A stretch of DNA of 64,000 nucleotides from an uncultured Candidatus Binatia bacterium (GCA_958295985.1 OY282432.1:2045282-2109281), one strand, 5' to 3'. Shown: positions 25,610 to 34,976, numbered from the stretch's first letter. Made by a program: numbers and translations. Notes: a model not told the origin generated them from the letters alone.

Positions 25610-27151
25610 TCAGGCCTTGATCTTCATCTCTTCCAGCAGGATCTTCTCGTCCGGACGCGGGGTCCAGTCGATGTTCCGGGCCGCCCCGTAGTGGTCGAAA
25701 AGCTGATACAACGGGATCAACGGCACCTCGTCCATGATCACCTCGCTCATCTTCCGGAGGATCTGCAACCGCTTGGCGTCGTTAGACTCGGCCTGCTCGG
25801 CGTCCACGAGCGCGTCGAAACCTGCATGGCTGAAGTTGGTGCGCTTGGAGCCGCCGGTGCGGAAGTACTGGTACATCGGCGTATCGGCGTCCAGGACGCT
25901 GCCCCTGCCGATGTAGTAGAAGGGGGTCTTGCCGCCGTTGACGCCGCCGCGGCCCCAGAAAACCACCCATTCCTGCGGCACGATCTGGACCCGGAAGCCG
26001 CCCTTCGACATCTGGTTGGCCACCACCTGCACCAGCTCCGTGTCCTTCTCGTACTTGCCCGGCGAGAAGTGCAGCTTGACGTCCACGCCGTTGGGATGGC
26101 CGGCTTTCGCCAGCAGCTCCCTGGCCTTCCGGGGATCGTAGGGGTAACGCTTGACGTCGGGATTGTACCCGATGACGCGGGGTCCCACGGGTCCCTGGAG
26201 CACCTCGCCGTTGCCGTCGAAGATGTTCTTCACGATGGAGTCCGCGTCCACGCAGTAGTTGGCGGCCTGCCGCACCAGCTTGTTGTCCCAGGGCTTGTAG
26301 TTGACGTTGAAGGCGAAGAAGTACAGCCGCAGGCCGGGCACGCTGCGCACCCCGACCCGGGGATTGCGGTTGAGCCTCTCGACCTCGTGGACCGGCACCC
26401 GGTCCATGACGTCGGTCTGTCCTGCCTCCAGGCCGGCCATGCGTGAGGACACCTCCACCACCTTGCGCCACACGAGGTCCCTGATGGCAGGCTTCGGACC
26501 CCAGTAGTCGTCGTTCCGCGTCAGCACCAGGTCGCCGTCACGCTTGAAGCTCTTGAACTTGTACGGGCCGGTGCCCGTCGGGTGCTTGTCCACGTCCTCC
26601 CCGTACCTGTCCGCTACCGTCTTGCTCATGATGAACCGGTTGCGCACGCCGCGGGACAGGAACGTGACCGAGGGCTTCTTGGTCACCACCAGCACCGTGT
26701 GCTCGTCCGGCGTCCGCACCTCCTGGACGTTACGGAACGACCGCCGTTGCAGGCTCCTCTTGTCGTTCTTCATCCGGTCGATGGAGAACGACACGTCCGC
26801 GGAGGTAAGGGGGCTGCCGTCGTGGAACTGGATGCCCTTGCGCAGCTTGAACTCCCACTCCTTGCCCCGGTACTCCCAGGACTCCGCCAGCCGTCCGACG
26901 AACCTGGCCTGGGCGTAGTCGAACTCCACCAGCGGCTCCATCATGTGCTGCCACAAGCCGTAAATGGCGCCGCTGCTGTGGTCGTAAGGGTGGAGGTTAT
27001 CCATGCTGCTGGCGTTGTACACGATGACCCGGTCCCTGGACGCCGCCCATGCGAACTGGCCGAGGGCCGGATGCGTCAGGGCCGTGAGCCCGAGCGCCGC
27101 GCCGCCCTTGAGCACGTCCCGCCGGCTTAGCAGTGTTCTCTTGTCACTCAT
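25610..27151 (-). CDS. ABC transporter substrate-binding protein, family 5, Tat-exported (SBP1)
   Basis: 513 residues of the DppA/OppA-like SBP_bac_5 family, which delivers peptides, opines or nickel complexes to an ABC importer. The N-terminus carries a twin-arginine signal: SRRDVLKGGAALGLTALTHP, cleaved around FAWA. The conserved lobe motif WEFKLRKGIQFHDGSPLTSA is clear. I start it at ATG 27151 because it gives this signal and has AAAGGGG upstream; longer readings add non-homologous residues. It is the last gene of a - strand operon. No permease or ATPase gene is present, so its transporter partner is elsewhere. It is a paralogue of SBP2 (29191-30729). Confidence 0.93.
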   Translation of the reverse strand: MSDKRTLLSRRDVLKGGAALGLTALTHPALGQFAWAASRDRVIVYNASSMDNLHPYDHSSGAIYGLWQHMMEPLVEFDYAQARFVGRLAESWEYRGKEWEFKLRKGIQFHDGSPLTSADVSFSIDRMKNDKRSLQRRSFRNVQEVRTPDEHTVLVVTKKPSVTFLSRGVRNRFIMSKTVADRYGEDVDKHPTGTGPYKFKSFKRDGDLVLTRNDDYWGPKPAIRDLVWRKVVEVSSRMAGLEAGQTDVMDRVPVHEVERLNRNPRVGVRSVPGLRLYFFAFNVNYKPWDNKLVRQAANYCVDADSIVKNIFDGNGEVLQGPVGPRVIGYNPDVKRYPYDPRKARELLAKAGHPNGVDVKLHFSPGKYEKDTELVQVVANQMSKGGFRVQIVPQEWVVFWGRGGVNGGKTPFYYIGRGSVLDADTPMYQYFRTGGSKRTNFSHAGFDALVDAEQAESNDAKRLQILRKMSEVIMDEVPLIPLYQLFDHYGAARNIDWTPRPDEKILLEEMKIKA

Positions 27152-27186
27152 GTCGAACCCCTTTCTTTTTTCAGATCCTTGGGTCT

Positions 27187-28035
27187 TCAACCGTTTCCCG
27201 TGTCCATGGGATGCCGCTTCAGGAATTCCAGGAAGTGGGAGTTGGCCACCTCGGGCATCTGGCGCAGGTAGCCGTGATTGCCGCCTTCCACCAGCTTGAA
27301 CTCGGCGCCGGCGATGCCCTCCGCCAGCACCTTCGACGACTCCACATGACTGCCCGTGGCTGCGTCCACGGTATCGCCCGCGCCGCAGATGACCAGCGTC
27401 GGGCACCGGATGCGGTCCAGCAGGTCACGGGTCTCGTGTTCCTGGCGGGCCACCACGTGTCTGAGATAGGGTTTCAGCGGCGTGAGATGCGCCATGTTGA
27501 CTTCCCGGAACTGTTGCACCTTGTCCGGGTGGTCCCGCACGAACTCGGACGGGAACATGAAGCTGCCGCCGAAGTGGTCTTCCATGTATCGCGTGTGGCC
27601 CTTCTCGGCCATCTCCACGGCCGTGGCGTAGGGTACGCCGCGCTCATAGTACTGACCGTCGTAGGAGGTGCCGGGTCCGGAGCCCGAAAGGACGAGGCTG
27701 TGGACCACCTCGGGATGGTCGATGGCGATCCATTGGCATACCCGTCCGCCCATGGAGTGGCCCATGAAGTGGGCCCGGGCAAACCCCAGCGCCTCCATGA
27801 GGTTGACGCAGTCGTCGGCGAACATCCGGGTCGAGTAGTGGACGTCCGGTTTGTCGCTGCGTCCCGTGCCCCGGTGGTCCCAGGTCAGCACCCTGAAGTG
27901 TTTCTCGAGTTCCGGCACCTGGAAGACCTTCCAGTGGTCGCCGGACATGCCGGTGCCGCTCACCAGCACCAGCGGCTCGCCGCCGCCGTGGAGTTCGTAG
28001 TGGAAATTCAGGCCGCTTACGTTGGCGATGGGCAT
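27187..28035 (-). CDS. alpha/beta hydrolase
   Basis: 282 residues, classical alpha/beta-hydrolase fold of the esterase/C-C hydrolase type. Nucleophile elbow AHFMGHSMGGRVCQW with Ser94; oxyanion region LVSGTGMSGDHW; acid in CGAGDTVDAATG; base in EGGNHGYLRQMP. The ATG at 28035 lies two bases past the stop of the dehydrogenase gene upstream on this strand. Its product may act on the dehydrogenase's substrate or product. No signal peptide, so cytoplasmic. Confidence 0.9.
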   Translation of the reverse strand: MPIANVSGLNFHYELHGGGEPLVLVSGTGMSGDHWKVFQVPELEKHFRVLTWDHRGTGRSDKPDVHYSTRMFADDCVNLMEALGFARAHFMGHSMGGRVCQWIAIDHPEVVHSLVLSGSGPGTSYDGQYYERGVPYATAVEMAEKGHTRYMEDHFGGSFMFPSEFVRDHPDKVQQFREVNMAHLTPLKPYLRHVVARQEHETRDLLDRIRCPTLVICGAGDTVDAATGSHVESSKVLAEGIAGAEFKLVEGGNHGYLRQMPEVANSHFLEFLKRHPMDTGNG

Positions 28036-28037
28036 GA

Positions 28038-29126
28038 TCAAAAAACCACGACGCCCCGGGCCGCCTCCCCCTGCCTCAGCCGCTCGACCCCCTCGTTGAT
28101 TTCTTCGAGCTTGTAGCGGTGGGACACCAGCCGGTCCAGGTCCAGCCTTCCGGCCTGATAGTGCTGCACCATCCTCGGGATGTCGATGAGCTGGCGCGCG
28201 TTGCCGTATCCCGTGCCGGTAAGGGTCTTCTGCTCGCGCACGAAGCGCAAGGGATCGATGGATGCCCGGTGGTCCATGGGAGCCATTCCCACCACCACCA
28301 CGGTCCCGCCCACCCGCGCGCAGTCCAGCGCCTGCTCCACGGTGGGGCCGAGGCCGATGGCCTCGAAGACATAATCGACGCCGCCGCCGGTGATCTCCCG
28401 CACCTGTTTGGCCACGTCTTCCCGTGAGCCGTTGATCTTGTGGGTGGCCCCGAACTCCTGGGCGTATTCCAGTTTCCCGTCGAGAATGTCGATGGCGATG
28501 ATGGCAGCGGCGCCCACCAGCCGAGCCCCCTGGATGACGCTCAGCCCCACGCCGCCGCAGCCGATGACCGCCACGGTGTCCCCGGCTTCCACCCGGGCAG
28601 CGTTGGTCACGGAGCACACGCCGGTGGTGACGCAGCAGCCGATGAGGGCGGCCACCTCGGGAGGGATCTCTCCGGTGACCGGAATCGCCTGCTCCGCCGG
28701 GCAGACCACCTGCTCGGCCCAGGTGCCGAGCCGCGCCGAGATGAACAGCGGTTGCCCCTTGAGGCTCACCCGCGCCGTGCCGTCGTGCAGGAGCTGGCGC
28801 GGGGAGTTGTGGCCGTTGCAGAGAACCGGGATGCCGCGCACGCAGTTCTCGCAACGGCCGCAGTTGGCGCGAAAGGAGAGGATGACGTTGTCGCCGGGCT
28901 TGACGTGGTCGACGCCGTCGCCGACGGCCTCTACCACGCCGGCGCCCTCATGGCCCAGGATCACCGGCGTCTGGTTGTCCCACTCGCCCTTGATGTTGTG
29001 CAGGTCGCTGTGGCAGATGCCGGTGGCGCCGATCCGGACCTGCACCTCCCGTGCCTTGGGACCCTGGAAGTCCACGTCCTCCACCAACAGAGGGGTGTTC
29101 GGCTGCATGAGCACCGCGGCCTTCAT
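28038..29126 (-). CDS. zinc-dependent alcohol dehydrogenase (MDR family)
   Basis: 362 residues. Catalytic zinc ligands: Cys38 (TGICHSD), His59-Glu60 (LGHEGAG) and Cys164 or Cys165 (LIGCCVTTGV). Structural zinc: Cys89, Cys92, Cys95 and Cys103. The nucleotide fold has GCGGVGLSVIQGARLVGA, with the second strand ending in AIDI, which favours NAD over NADP. Resembles class III/glutathione- or mycothiol-linked enzymes in length and zinc pattern. Sits between SBP2 and the hydrolase, suggesting the imported compound carries or yields an alcohol or aldehyde. Confidence 0.93.
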   Translation of the reverse strand: MKAAVLMQPNTPLLVEDVDFQGPKAREVQVRIGATGICHSDLHNIKGEWDNQTPVILGHEGAGVVEAVGDGVDHVKPGDNVILSFRANCGRCENCVRGIPVLCNGHNSPRQLLHDGTARVSLKGQPLFISARLGTWAEQVVCPAEQAIPVTGEIPPEVAALIGCCVTTGVCSVTNAARVEAGDTVAVIGCGGVGLSVIQGARLVGAAAIIAIDILDGKLEYAQEFGATHKINGSREDVAKQVREITGGGVDYVFEAIGLGPTVEQALDCARVGGTVVVVGMAPMDHRASIDPLRFVREQKTLTGTGYGNARQLIDIPRMVQHYQAGRLDLDRLVSHRYKLEEINEGVERLRQGEAARGVVVF

Positions 29127-29190
29127 GCCTGCACCTCCATGACCAGCCTGTAGGGCGCCCGCGTGGGCGACAACGCAAGGGATCCGGTTA

Positions 29191-30729
29191 CTACTTGATC
29201 CTCATCTCCCAGGTACGGATCCTCTCGTCGGAACGAGGCTGCCACTCGATGTTGCCGGCCGTGCCGTAGATGTCGGCCAGGTTCCACAACGGCACCCACG
29301 GGGAATCCTCTTTCAGGATGCGGCCTGCCTGGTGCAGCAGCTTCGCGCGTTTCTCGGGATCGGCTTCCGCCATCTCCGCTTCGATGACCCTGTCGAGCTC
29401 GGGGTTGCTGTAGGCTATCCGCGGGCTTGCGCCGGTCTTGAAGTATTGCTCGATGTGCGTGTGGACGTCGATGACGCTGCCCCGGCCGATGTAGTAGAAG
29501 GGCATCTTGCCCCCGTTGACCCCGGATTTGCCCCAGAACACCACCCACTCCTGGGTGATGATCTCGACGTCGAACCCGCCCTTCTTCATCTGGGCGGCGA
29601 TTGCTTGTACCACCTCGGTGTCCTTGGGGTAGCGTCCCTGCGAGTAGTAGAGCTTCACCGAAACGCCGTCCGGGTAGCCGGCCTTGGCCAGCAGTTCGCG
29701 GGCCTTCTTCGGGTCGTAGGGATAGCGCTTGGCGTTGGGGTCGTAGCCGATGTACTGCCGCCCGCCCGCCCCTTCGACCACAAAGCCGGCTCCGTCGAAG
29801 ATGTTCTTGACGATGGAGTAGGCGTCCACGGAATAGTTGGCTGCCTGCCGCACGAGCTTGTTGTCCCAGGGCTTGAACCCGGGGTTGAGGGCCAGGAAGT
29901 AGATGCGTGATCCGGGCACCGACTTGATGCTGAGCTTGGGGTTCTGCTTCAGCCGAGCCACCTCGTGGGCCGGGACGGCGTTGATGGCGTCCACCTGCCC
30001 GGACTCCAGGGCCGCGACCCTTGCGGCCTCCTCCGTCACCTTGCGCCATACCATGATCTTGATCTGCGGCTTGGGGGAGCCCCAGTAGTCGTCGTTGCGC
30101 TCCAGCACCAGGTCGCCGTCGCGCTTGAAGCTCACGAACTTGTACGGACCGGTGCCGATGACATGCTTGTCCACGTCCTTCCCGTATTTGTCGGCGGCCG
30201 CCTTGCTCATGATGAAGCGGCTCTGAAGTTTGTCGAGCAGCACGATGTTGGGTTTCTTGGTCACCAGGACGAGGGTGTGGTCGTCGATGATCCGCGTCTC
30301 CACCAGGTCGCGCAGTTGCCTCCGCTGCAGGCTCTTCTTGTCCGTCTTGATGCGGTTGAACGAAAACGCCACGTCGTGTGCGGTGAACGGCGAGCCGTCG
30401 TGGAACTTGATGCCCTTCTTCAGCTTGAAGACCCACTCCTTGCCCTTGAACTCCCAGGACTCGGCGAGCTTCGGCACATACTGGTTGCTCTTCTGGTCGA
30501 CCTGCACCAGCGGCTCCATGATGTGTTCCCAGATGCCGTAGGCCGGACTCAGGCTGTGGTTGTACGGGTGGAGCGAGTCGATGCTCCCGGCGTGGTAGAT
30601 CACCACCTTCTCCTTGGAAGCGGCCCAGGCCGAGCCGGATGCGAGCATGCCCATGACGAGCGCCAGCGCCGCCGCCAGCGTCCATGCCTGCTTCCACGAA
30701 CTCCTGCGGATACCTGTTTCAAGTTTCAT
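29191..30729 (-). CDS. ABC transporter substrate-binding protein, family 5, Sec-exported (SBP2)
   Basis: 512 residues, same family and layout as SBP1 (VFKLKKGIKFHDGSPFTAHD; SGQVDAINAVPAHEVARL against GQTDVMDRVPVHEVERL), so the two are paralogues. The signal differs: a Sec-type leader ending MGMLASGSAWA rather than a twin-arginine one. Start at ATG 30729 with AGGAGG nine bases upstream; the longer frame has no support. First gene of the - strand operon, 50 bases after a promoter with a good -35. No permease genes accompany it. Confidence 0.93.
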   Translation of the reverse strand: MKLETGIRRSSWKQAWTLAAALALVMGMLASGSAWAASKEKVVIYHAGSIDSLHPYNHSLSPAYGIWEHIMEPLVQVDQKSNQYVPKLAESWEFKGKEWVFKLKKGIKFHDGSPFTAHDVAFSFNRIKTDKKSLQRRQLRDLVETRIIDDHTLVLVTKKPNIVLLDKLQSRFIMSKAAADKYGKDVDKHVIGTGPYKFVSFKRDGDLVLERNDDYWGSPKPQIKIMVWRKVTEEAARVAALESGQVDAINAVPAHEVARLKQNPKLSIKSVPGSRIYFLALNPGFKPWDNKLVRQAANYSVDAYSIVKNIFDGAGFVVEGAGGRQYIGYDPNAKRYPYDPKKARELLAKAGYPDGVSVKLYYSQGRYPKDTEVVQAIAAQMKKGGFDVEIITQEWVVFWGKSGVNGGKMPFYYIGRGSVIDVHTHIEQYFKTGASPRIAYSNPELDRVIEAEMAEADPEKRAKLLHQAGRILKEDSPWVPLWNLADIYGTAGNIEWQPRSDERIRTWEMRIK

Positions 30730-30779
30730 CGCGTAGTCCTCCTTTTGGAATCGGAACCGGCTAGGAGCCGTACCCGCGA

Positions 30780-30809
30780 TACATAGGTAATTGTCGTGTC
30801 GAAAGTCAA
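30780..30809 (-). promoter_or_regulatory. promoter of the SBP2-dehydrogenase-hydrolase-SBP1 operon
   Basis: Read on the - strand, TTGACT (30809-30804) is followed after 18 bases by TATGTA (30785-30780). The -35 lies inside one copy of a 10-bp direct repeat. Confidence 0.5.
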
Positions 30810-30823
30810 CCCTGAAAGTCAAC
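30801..30823. repeat. two 10-bp direct repeats overlapping the operon promoter
   Basis: GAAAGTCAAC occurs at 30801-30810 and 30814-30823, a period of 13 bases. One copy contains the -35 of the - strand promoter. This is consistent with an activator or repressor site shared by the divergent genes. Confidence 0.55.
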
Positions 30824-30836
30824 GCTGATTCGTGGT

Positions 30837-30863
30837 TTGACGTTGCCGCACGGGAGCTATATT
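30837..30863 (+). promoter_or_regulatory. candidate promoter for the 30909 amidohydrolase
   Basis: TTGACG (30837-30842) and TATATT (30858-30863) are separated by 15 bases, slightly short. Both hexamers are one mismatch from consensus. The GGAGG ribosome site and ATG follow at 30898-30909. Confidence 0.45.
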
Positions 30864-30908
30864 CAAGGAGCGCATCCGCGACGCAGGTCTTCATCAACGG
30901 AGGTTTCG

Positions 30909-32552
30909 ATGGCCGGAAATCATTTGCCTTATCCTGACGCCGTGTTCTTCAACGGAAAGATACGCACGTTCGCACCCGGGACGCCCGTGGTGCAGGCCGT
31001 CGCCTGCTCCGGCGGGCGAGTCGTCGCCGCCGGCAACTCGGATGAAGTGCTGCGGCTGTGCGGCGCCGATACCCGCGAGGTGAATCTCAAGGGCCGCACG
31101 GTGGTGCCGGGACTGACCGATGCCCACGTTCACCTGGCGGACAAGGGGCTGGCGGAGCGGGAGCTGGTGGATTGCCGCGATTTCTACGGCCCGGTATCCA
31201 CCATCGACGCGGTCCTCACGCGCCTTTCCAAAAAGGCCGCGACGACTCCCGCGGGCGAGTGGGTCGTGGCGCAGGGAAGCCCGATGCAGGACTTCCGCAT
31301 GACGGACAAACGTTTCCCCGACCGCGAGGACCTCGATGCCGCGGTCCCGGAACACCCGGTCTCCATCTCCTTCGGCGCTCACGTGACCGTAGCCAACACC
31401 AAAGCCCTGGCGCTGGCGGGAATCGACCGGGAGCGGCAGGACCCGGCAGGCGGCAGCATCGAGCGGGACCCCGACACCGGGGAGCCCACCGGCATCCTGA
31501 ACGAACGGGCTCAACACATCGTGTCGGGCGTGATACCGGACTTCGACGCCACCCAGCGCAAGCTGGGCATTGCCTACGCGGTGCAGCAGAGTCTCGAACG
31601 GGGCGTCACCACGATCCACGACATCGTGAAGGACCCGGCCGCGGTGCGGGCGTATCAGGAGCTCAAGGCCGAGGGCGGCCTGCACATGCGGTCGAGCCTG
31701 CTGCTGCGCGTCATCGAGTCCCATATGAGCACCGACAGCGTGTTGGAGACCGGCCTGCAGGTGGGCTTCGGCGACGAGTGGTTGCGGGTCGGGGGCGTGA
31801 AGATGAGCATCGACGGCGGCATCACCGGCCGCAACGCGCTCTTCTACGATCCCTATCTCGACGTCCCGGACTACCGCGGGCTCATCCGCATCGAGCAAGA
31901 CGAGCTGGACGAGACCGTGCTCCGGTGTCACCGGGCGGGCATGCGGTGCTGCGTGCACGCCATTGGCGACCGCGCCTTCGACATGTCGCTGGAGGCCTAT
32001 GAGAAGGCGCTGGCCGCGTCGCCGCGCGAGGATCACCGCCACCGCATCGAGCACATGGGCAACTGGTTGATGTCGCCGCAACGCATCGAGAAGCTGGTGC
32101 GCATGGGCATCGTGGCCATTCCCAACATCTCGCTCGGCTATTTCGTGGGCGATTCCATCCGCGAGGCCATCGGAGCCGGGCGCATGACCCGAGCTTTCCC
32201 GCTCAAGACGCTGCTGGACGCGGGCGTGAAGATGGCCGGCGGCTCCGACGCGCCGGGCTACTGGCCGGTGGACCCGCTACGGGACATCGGCGCCTACGTG
32301 TCGCGCCGGATGCTGTGGGGCGAGACCCTGGCGCCCGAGGAAGCCCTGAGCGTGCAGCAGGCGTTCGAGCTCCACACCACCCACGCCGCTTTTGCCGGTT
32401 TCGAGGAGGACCGCAAGGGAACCCTGGAGGTGGGCAAGCTGGCGGACATGGCGGTGCTGGCCGAGGACCCCTTCGAGGTGCCGGCGGAACGGATCAAGGA
32501 CCTGAAGGTGGAGATGACGGTGGTGGGAGGCGCCGTCAAGTACCAAGCCTGA
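30909..32552 (+). CDS. YtcJ-type amidohydrolase
   Basis: 547 residues. FFNGKIRTFAPGTPVVQAVA opens the beta-sandwich; VVPGLTDAHVHLADKG carries HxH; CVHAIGDRAFDMSLEAYE and HRIEHMGNWLMSP carry further histidines; MAGGSDAPGYWPVDPL has the metal aspartate; and GTLEVGKLADMAVLAEDPF closes the fold. Start chosen at ATG 30909, eleven bases after a GGAGG; an in-frame ATG at 30837 would add 24 non-homologous residues. Divergently transcribed from the SBP2 operon across a shared control region. Paralogue of 23847-25517. Confidence 0.9.
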   Translation: MAGNHLPYPDAVFFNGKIRTFAPGTPVVQAVACSGGRVVAAGNSDEVLRLCGADTREVNLKGRTVVPGLTDAHVHLADKGLAERELVDCRDFYGPVSTIDAVLTRLSKKAATTPAGEWVVAQGSPMQDFRMTDKRFPDREDLDAAVPEHPVSISFGAHVTVANTKALALAGIDRERQDPAGGSIERDPDTGEPTGILNERAQHIVSGVIPDFDATQRKLGIAYAVQQSLERGVTTIHDIVKDPAAVRAYQELKAEGGLHMRSSLLLRVIESHMSTDSVLETGLQVGFGDEWLRVGGVKMSIDGGITGRNALFYDPYLDVPDYRGLIRIEQDELDETVLRCHRAGMRCCVHAIGDRAFDMSLEAYEKALAASPREDHRHRIEHMGNWLMSPQRIEKLVRMGIVAIPNISLGYFVGDSIREAIGAGRMTRAFPLKTLLDAGVKMAGGSDAPGYWPVDPLRDIGAYVSRRMLWGETLAPEEALSVQQAFELHTTHAAFAGFEEDRKGTLEVGKLADMAVLAEDPFEVPAERIKDLKVEMTVVGGAVKYQA

Positions 32553-32582
32553 GGCGCCCGGACGTTTTCGGCCTCCGGGCCG

Positions 32583-34976
32583 CTAGCGGTTCAAGCGGAT
32601 CTCGGTGTCGCCGGCCGGCAGCGCATGGGTCGTACCCTGTACCGACACCTCCAGGAGCGCCTCCGTCCCTCCCTCCAGTGAGATCCGCGCTCTTTCGTGC
32701 GTCAGGTCCAGCCCCACCCGCCGGCCCCGGTAGAGGATCGCCAACCGCAACCCGGGCAGTTCTTCGGGCAGGCACGGGTCGAGGCTCAGGGTCTCGCCCA
32801 TGGTGCCGATGCCGGCGTAGCGGGTCAGCAGGAGGTCGTCGAGACCGCCCATGGCGCCCATGTGGACGCCTTCGGGCGTGGTCCCGCCCTGGATATCGGC
32901 GACGTCGCTCTGGAGCGCTTCCTTGAAATAGTTCCACGAGGCGCGCGGGTCCGAGCGCGCCGATACCGCGGCGTGCACCACCCGGCTCAGGGTCGAACCG
33001 TGGGAGGTGCGGGCGGTGTAATAGTCCACGGTCTTGCGCACCGTTTCGTCATCGAGACCGTATCCGAGTTGCTCGAAGAGGGTCCGCAGCTCGTCGGTGC
33101 GCAGCAGGTAGAACAGCATCAGCAGGTCCGCCTGCTTCGACGCCTTGTAGCGGTTGGTGGAGTCGCCCTCCGCCTCGAGGATGCGGTCCAGCCGCTCGAT
33201 GTTGCCGTACTTTGCGCGGTAGCCGGCCCAGTCGAACTCTTCCAGGGCGTCGTACCCTTCGAACTGGCTGATGATCCCGTCGTCGTGAAACGGCACGGTC
33301 ATCTTGCGGGTCACGTCGCGCCACTTCCGCTCTTCTTCCGGCCCGAGTCCGATGGCCTCGGCGAGTTCCGCCCCGCGGCCGTCGCCCAACAGGTCCAGCA
33401 CCTCGAACGCACGTTCCAGGAGCCACACCACCATGACGTTGGTGTAGGCGTTGTTCCGCAGGCCGCCGGTTTCGGCGTCCGGGTACGCGTCGTGGTACTC
33501 GTCCGGCCCCATGACCCCGTGGATCTCGTAACGCCCGGTGTTTTCGTTCCACTCCGCGGAACTGGCCCAGAAACGGGCGATCTCCAGGATCATCTCGGCG
33601 CCGTAGCGGGACAGGAACTCCCGGTCCCCGGTGGTCTTGTAGTAGCGCCAGACGTTGTAGACGATGGCGATGTTGACGTGCCGCTGGCGATGGCTGTTGT
33701 CCTCCAGCCAGCGTCCGGAGTTGGGGTTCAGGTGCAGCTTCTGGGTCTCCTCGGCGCCGTCGCTGCCGCTCTGCCATGGGTACATGGCGCCGTCGTAGCC
33801 TTCCTCACGGGCCGCCCTTCGCGCGGCGTCCAGCCGGTGGTACCGGTACAACAGCAGCGTCCGGGCGACCTCCGGTATCCGCGCAATGTAGAAGAACAGA
33901 AAGTACAGCTCGTCCCAGAAGACGTGGCCCCGGTAGGCCTCGCCGTGCAGGCCCCGGGCGGCCACTCCGACGTCGAGGTCGACGGAGTTCGGGGACGCGG
34001 TTTGCAGCAGGTGGAAGGCATGCACGCGCAGGATCCTTTCCTCCTCCGGCCGCCCAGGGAGCTCCACGTCGCAACGGCGCCACAAAGAGCGCCACGCCCC
34101 CGCGTGGGACTCCAGCAACTCGGCGAACCGGCCGGATTCGGAAACGGCGACGCGGGCGGCGTTGCCGCATTCGGAGATGGCGCGGTCCCGGGACGAATGC
34201 AGGGCCACCGTCTTCTCCACGGTCACGGGCCGGCCCGGCTCCAGGACGACCGCGATTTCCTGGGCAACGGCTTCCGGTTCCTCGACGGCCCGGCGGTGGG
34301 CCTCCAGCTCCTCGTCGTGGCGAAACAGCAGCGTGCGCGCCGCCAGCGCCACGCGGACGCGCGACTGGCTGGTCTGCGCCGCCAGGTACGTTCCGTCCCG
34401 TCCGGCAATGCCCTTTTCAAGGACCTCCAGGTGCCTGGAGGCGAGGTCGCGGTAACGCGGCACGCCGGAGTTGACCACGGCGCCGTCCAGGGCCGACCTC
34501 AGGGTGGCCGTCCCGGACCAGTTCTCCGCGCACAGGGTCATCTCCAGGGCAGCCAGGTGACGCTGTCTCATGTGCACGAGCCGCCGGCTCTCGACCGAGG
34601 CAATGCGCCCCGCGTGGTCGCGGAACCGCACCCGTCGCGCAAGCACGCCGTTCCGCAAGTCCAATGCCTGCCGGTAAGCCAGTATCTCCACCGCGGAGAG
34701 GTCGAACCAGGGACCGTCCTCCAGGCGAAAGCCGAGACACAGCCAGTTGGGCAGGTTGACCAGGTCCTCGTTGACCACCACGCGACCGCCGACGGTCGTG
34801 TCCAGGCGGTTGTAGCAGCCGGCCAGATAGGTCCCGGGGTAGTGGACGTCATCGGCGCCGGCCTCTTCCGCGGCGCCGCGGGTGGCAAAGTAGCCGTTGC
34901 CGAGGGTGCACAGGGCCTCGCGCAGTCCCTGTTTGGCAGGGTCGAAGCCGTTGTAGGCAAAAATCCATTCACTCAT
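32583..34976 (-). CDS. glycoside hydrolase family 65 phosphorylase (kojibiose/maltose/trehalose phosphorylase type)
   Basis: 797 residues, an inverting disaccharide phosphorylase or hydrolase of GH65. N-terminal beta-domain WIFAYNGFDPAKQGLREALC with TLGNGYFATRGAAEE is typical. The (alpha/alpha)6 barrel contains HVFWDELYFLFFYIARIPEV and the catalytic-acid motif VMGPDEYHDAYPD with Glu493. The phosphate-site stretch before the C-terminal sheet reads YYTARTSHGSTLSRVVHA, where the HGST block suggests a phosphorylase rather than a hydrolase. Specificity cannot be read from sequence by eye. Last gene of a - strand run otherwise made of amidohydrolases, which is unexpected company. Confidence 0.9.
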   Translation of the reverse strand: MSEWIFAYNGFDPAKQGLREALCTLGNGYFATRGAAEEAGADDVHYPGTYLAGCYNRLDTTVGGRVVVNEDLVNLPNWLCLGFRLEDGPWFDLSAVEILAYRQALDLRNGVLARRVRFRDHAGRIASVESRRLVHMRQRHLAALEMTLCAENWSGTATLRSALDGAVVNSGVPRYRDLASRHLEVLEKGIAGRDGTYLAAQTSQSRVRVALAARTLLFRHDEELEAHRRAVEEPEAVAQEIAVVLEPGRPVTVEKTVALHSSRDRAISECGNAARVAVSESGRFAELLESHAGAWRSLWRRCDVELPGRPEEERILRVHAFHLLQTASPNSVDLDVGVAARGLHGEAYRGHVFWDELYFLFFYIARIPEVARTLLLYRYHRLDAARRAAREEGYDGAMYPWQSGSDGAEETQKLHLNPNSGRWLEDNSHRQRHVNIAIVYNVWRYYKTTGDREFLSRYGAEMILEIARFWASSAEWNENTGRYEIHGVMGPDEYHDAYPDAETGGLRNNAYTNVMVVWLLERAFEVLDLLGDGRGAELAEAIGLGPEEERKWRDVTRKMTVPFHDDGIISQFEGYDALEEFDWAGYRAKYGNIERLDRILEAEGDSTNRYKASKQADLLMLFYLLRTDELRTLFEQLGYGLDDETVRKTVDYYTARTSHGSTLSRVVHAAVSARSDPRASWNYFKEALQSDVADIQGGTTPEGVHMGAMGGLDDLLLTRYAGIGTMGETLSLDPCLPEELPGLRLAILYRGRRVGLDLTHERARISLEGGTEALLEVSVQGTTHALPAGDTEIRLNR

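Noticed and set aside
29156-29169. CGCCCGCGTGGGCG hairpin between SBP2 and the dehydrogenase gene
   Set aside because: Only five pairs and no T-run. The genes are 64 bases apart on one strand and most likely cotranscribed.
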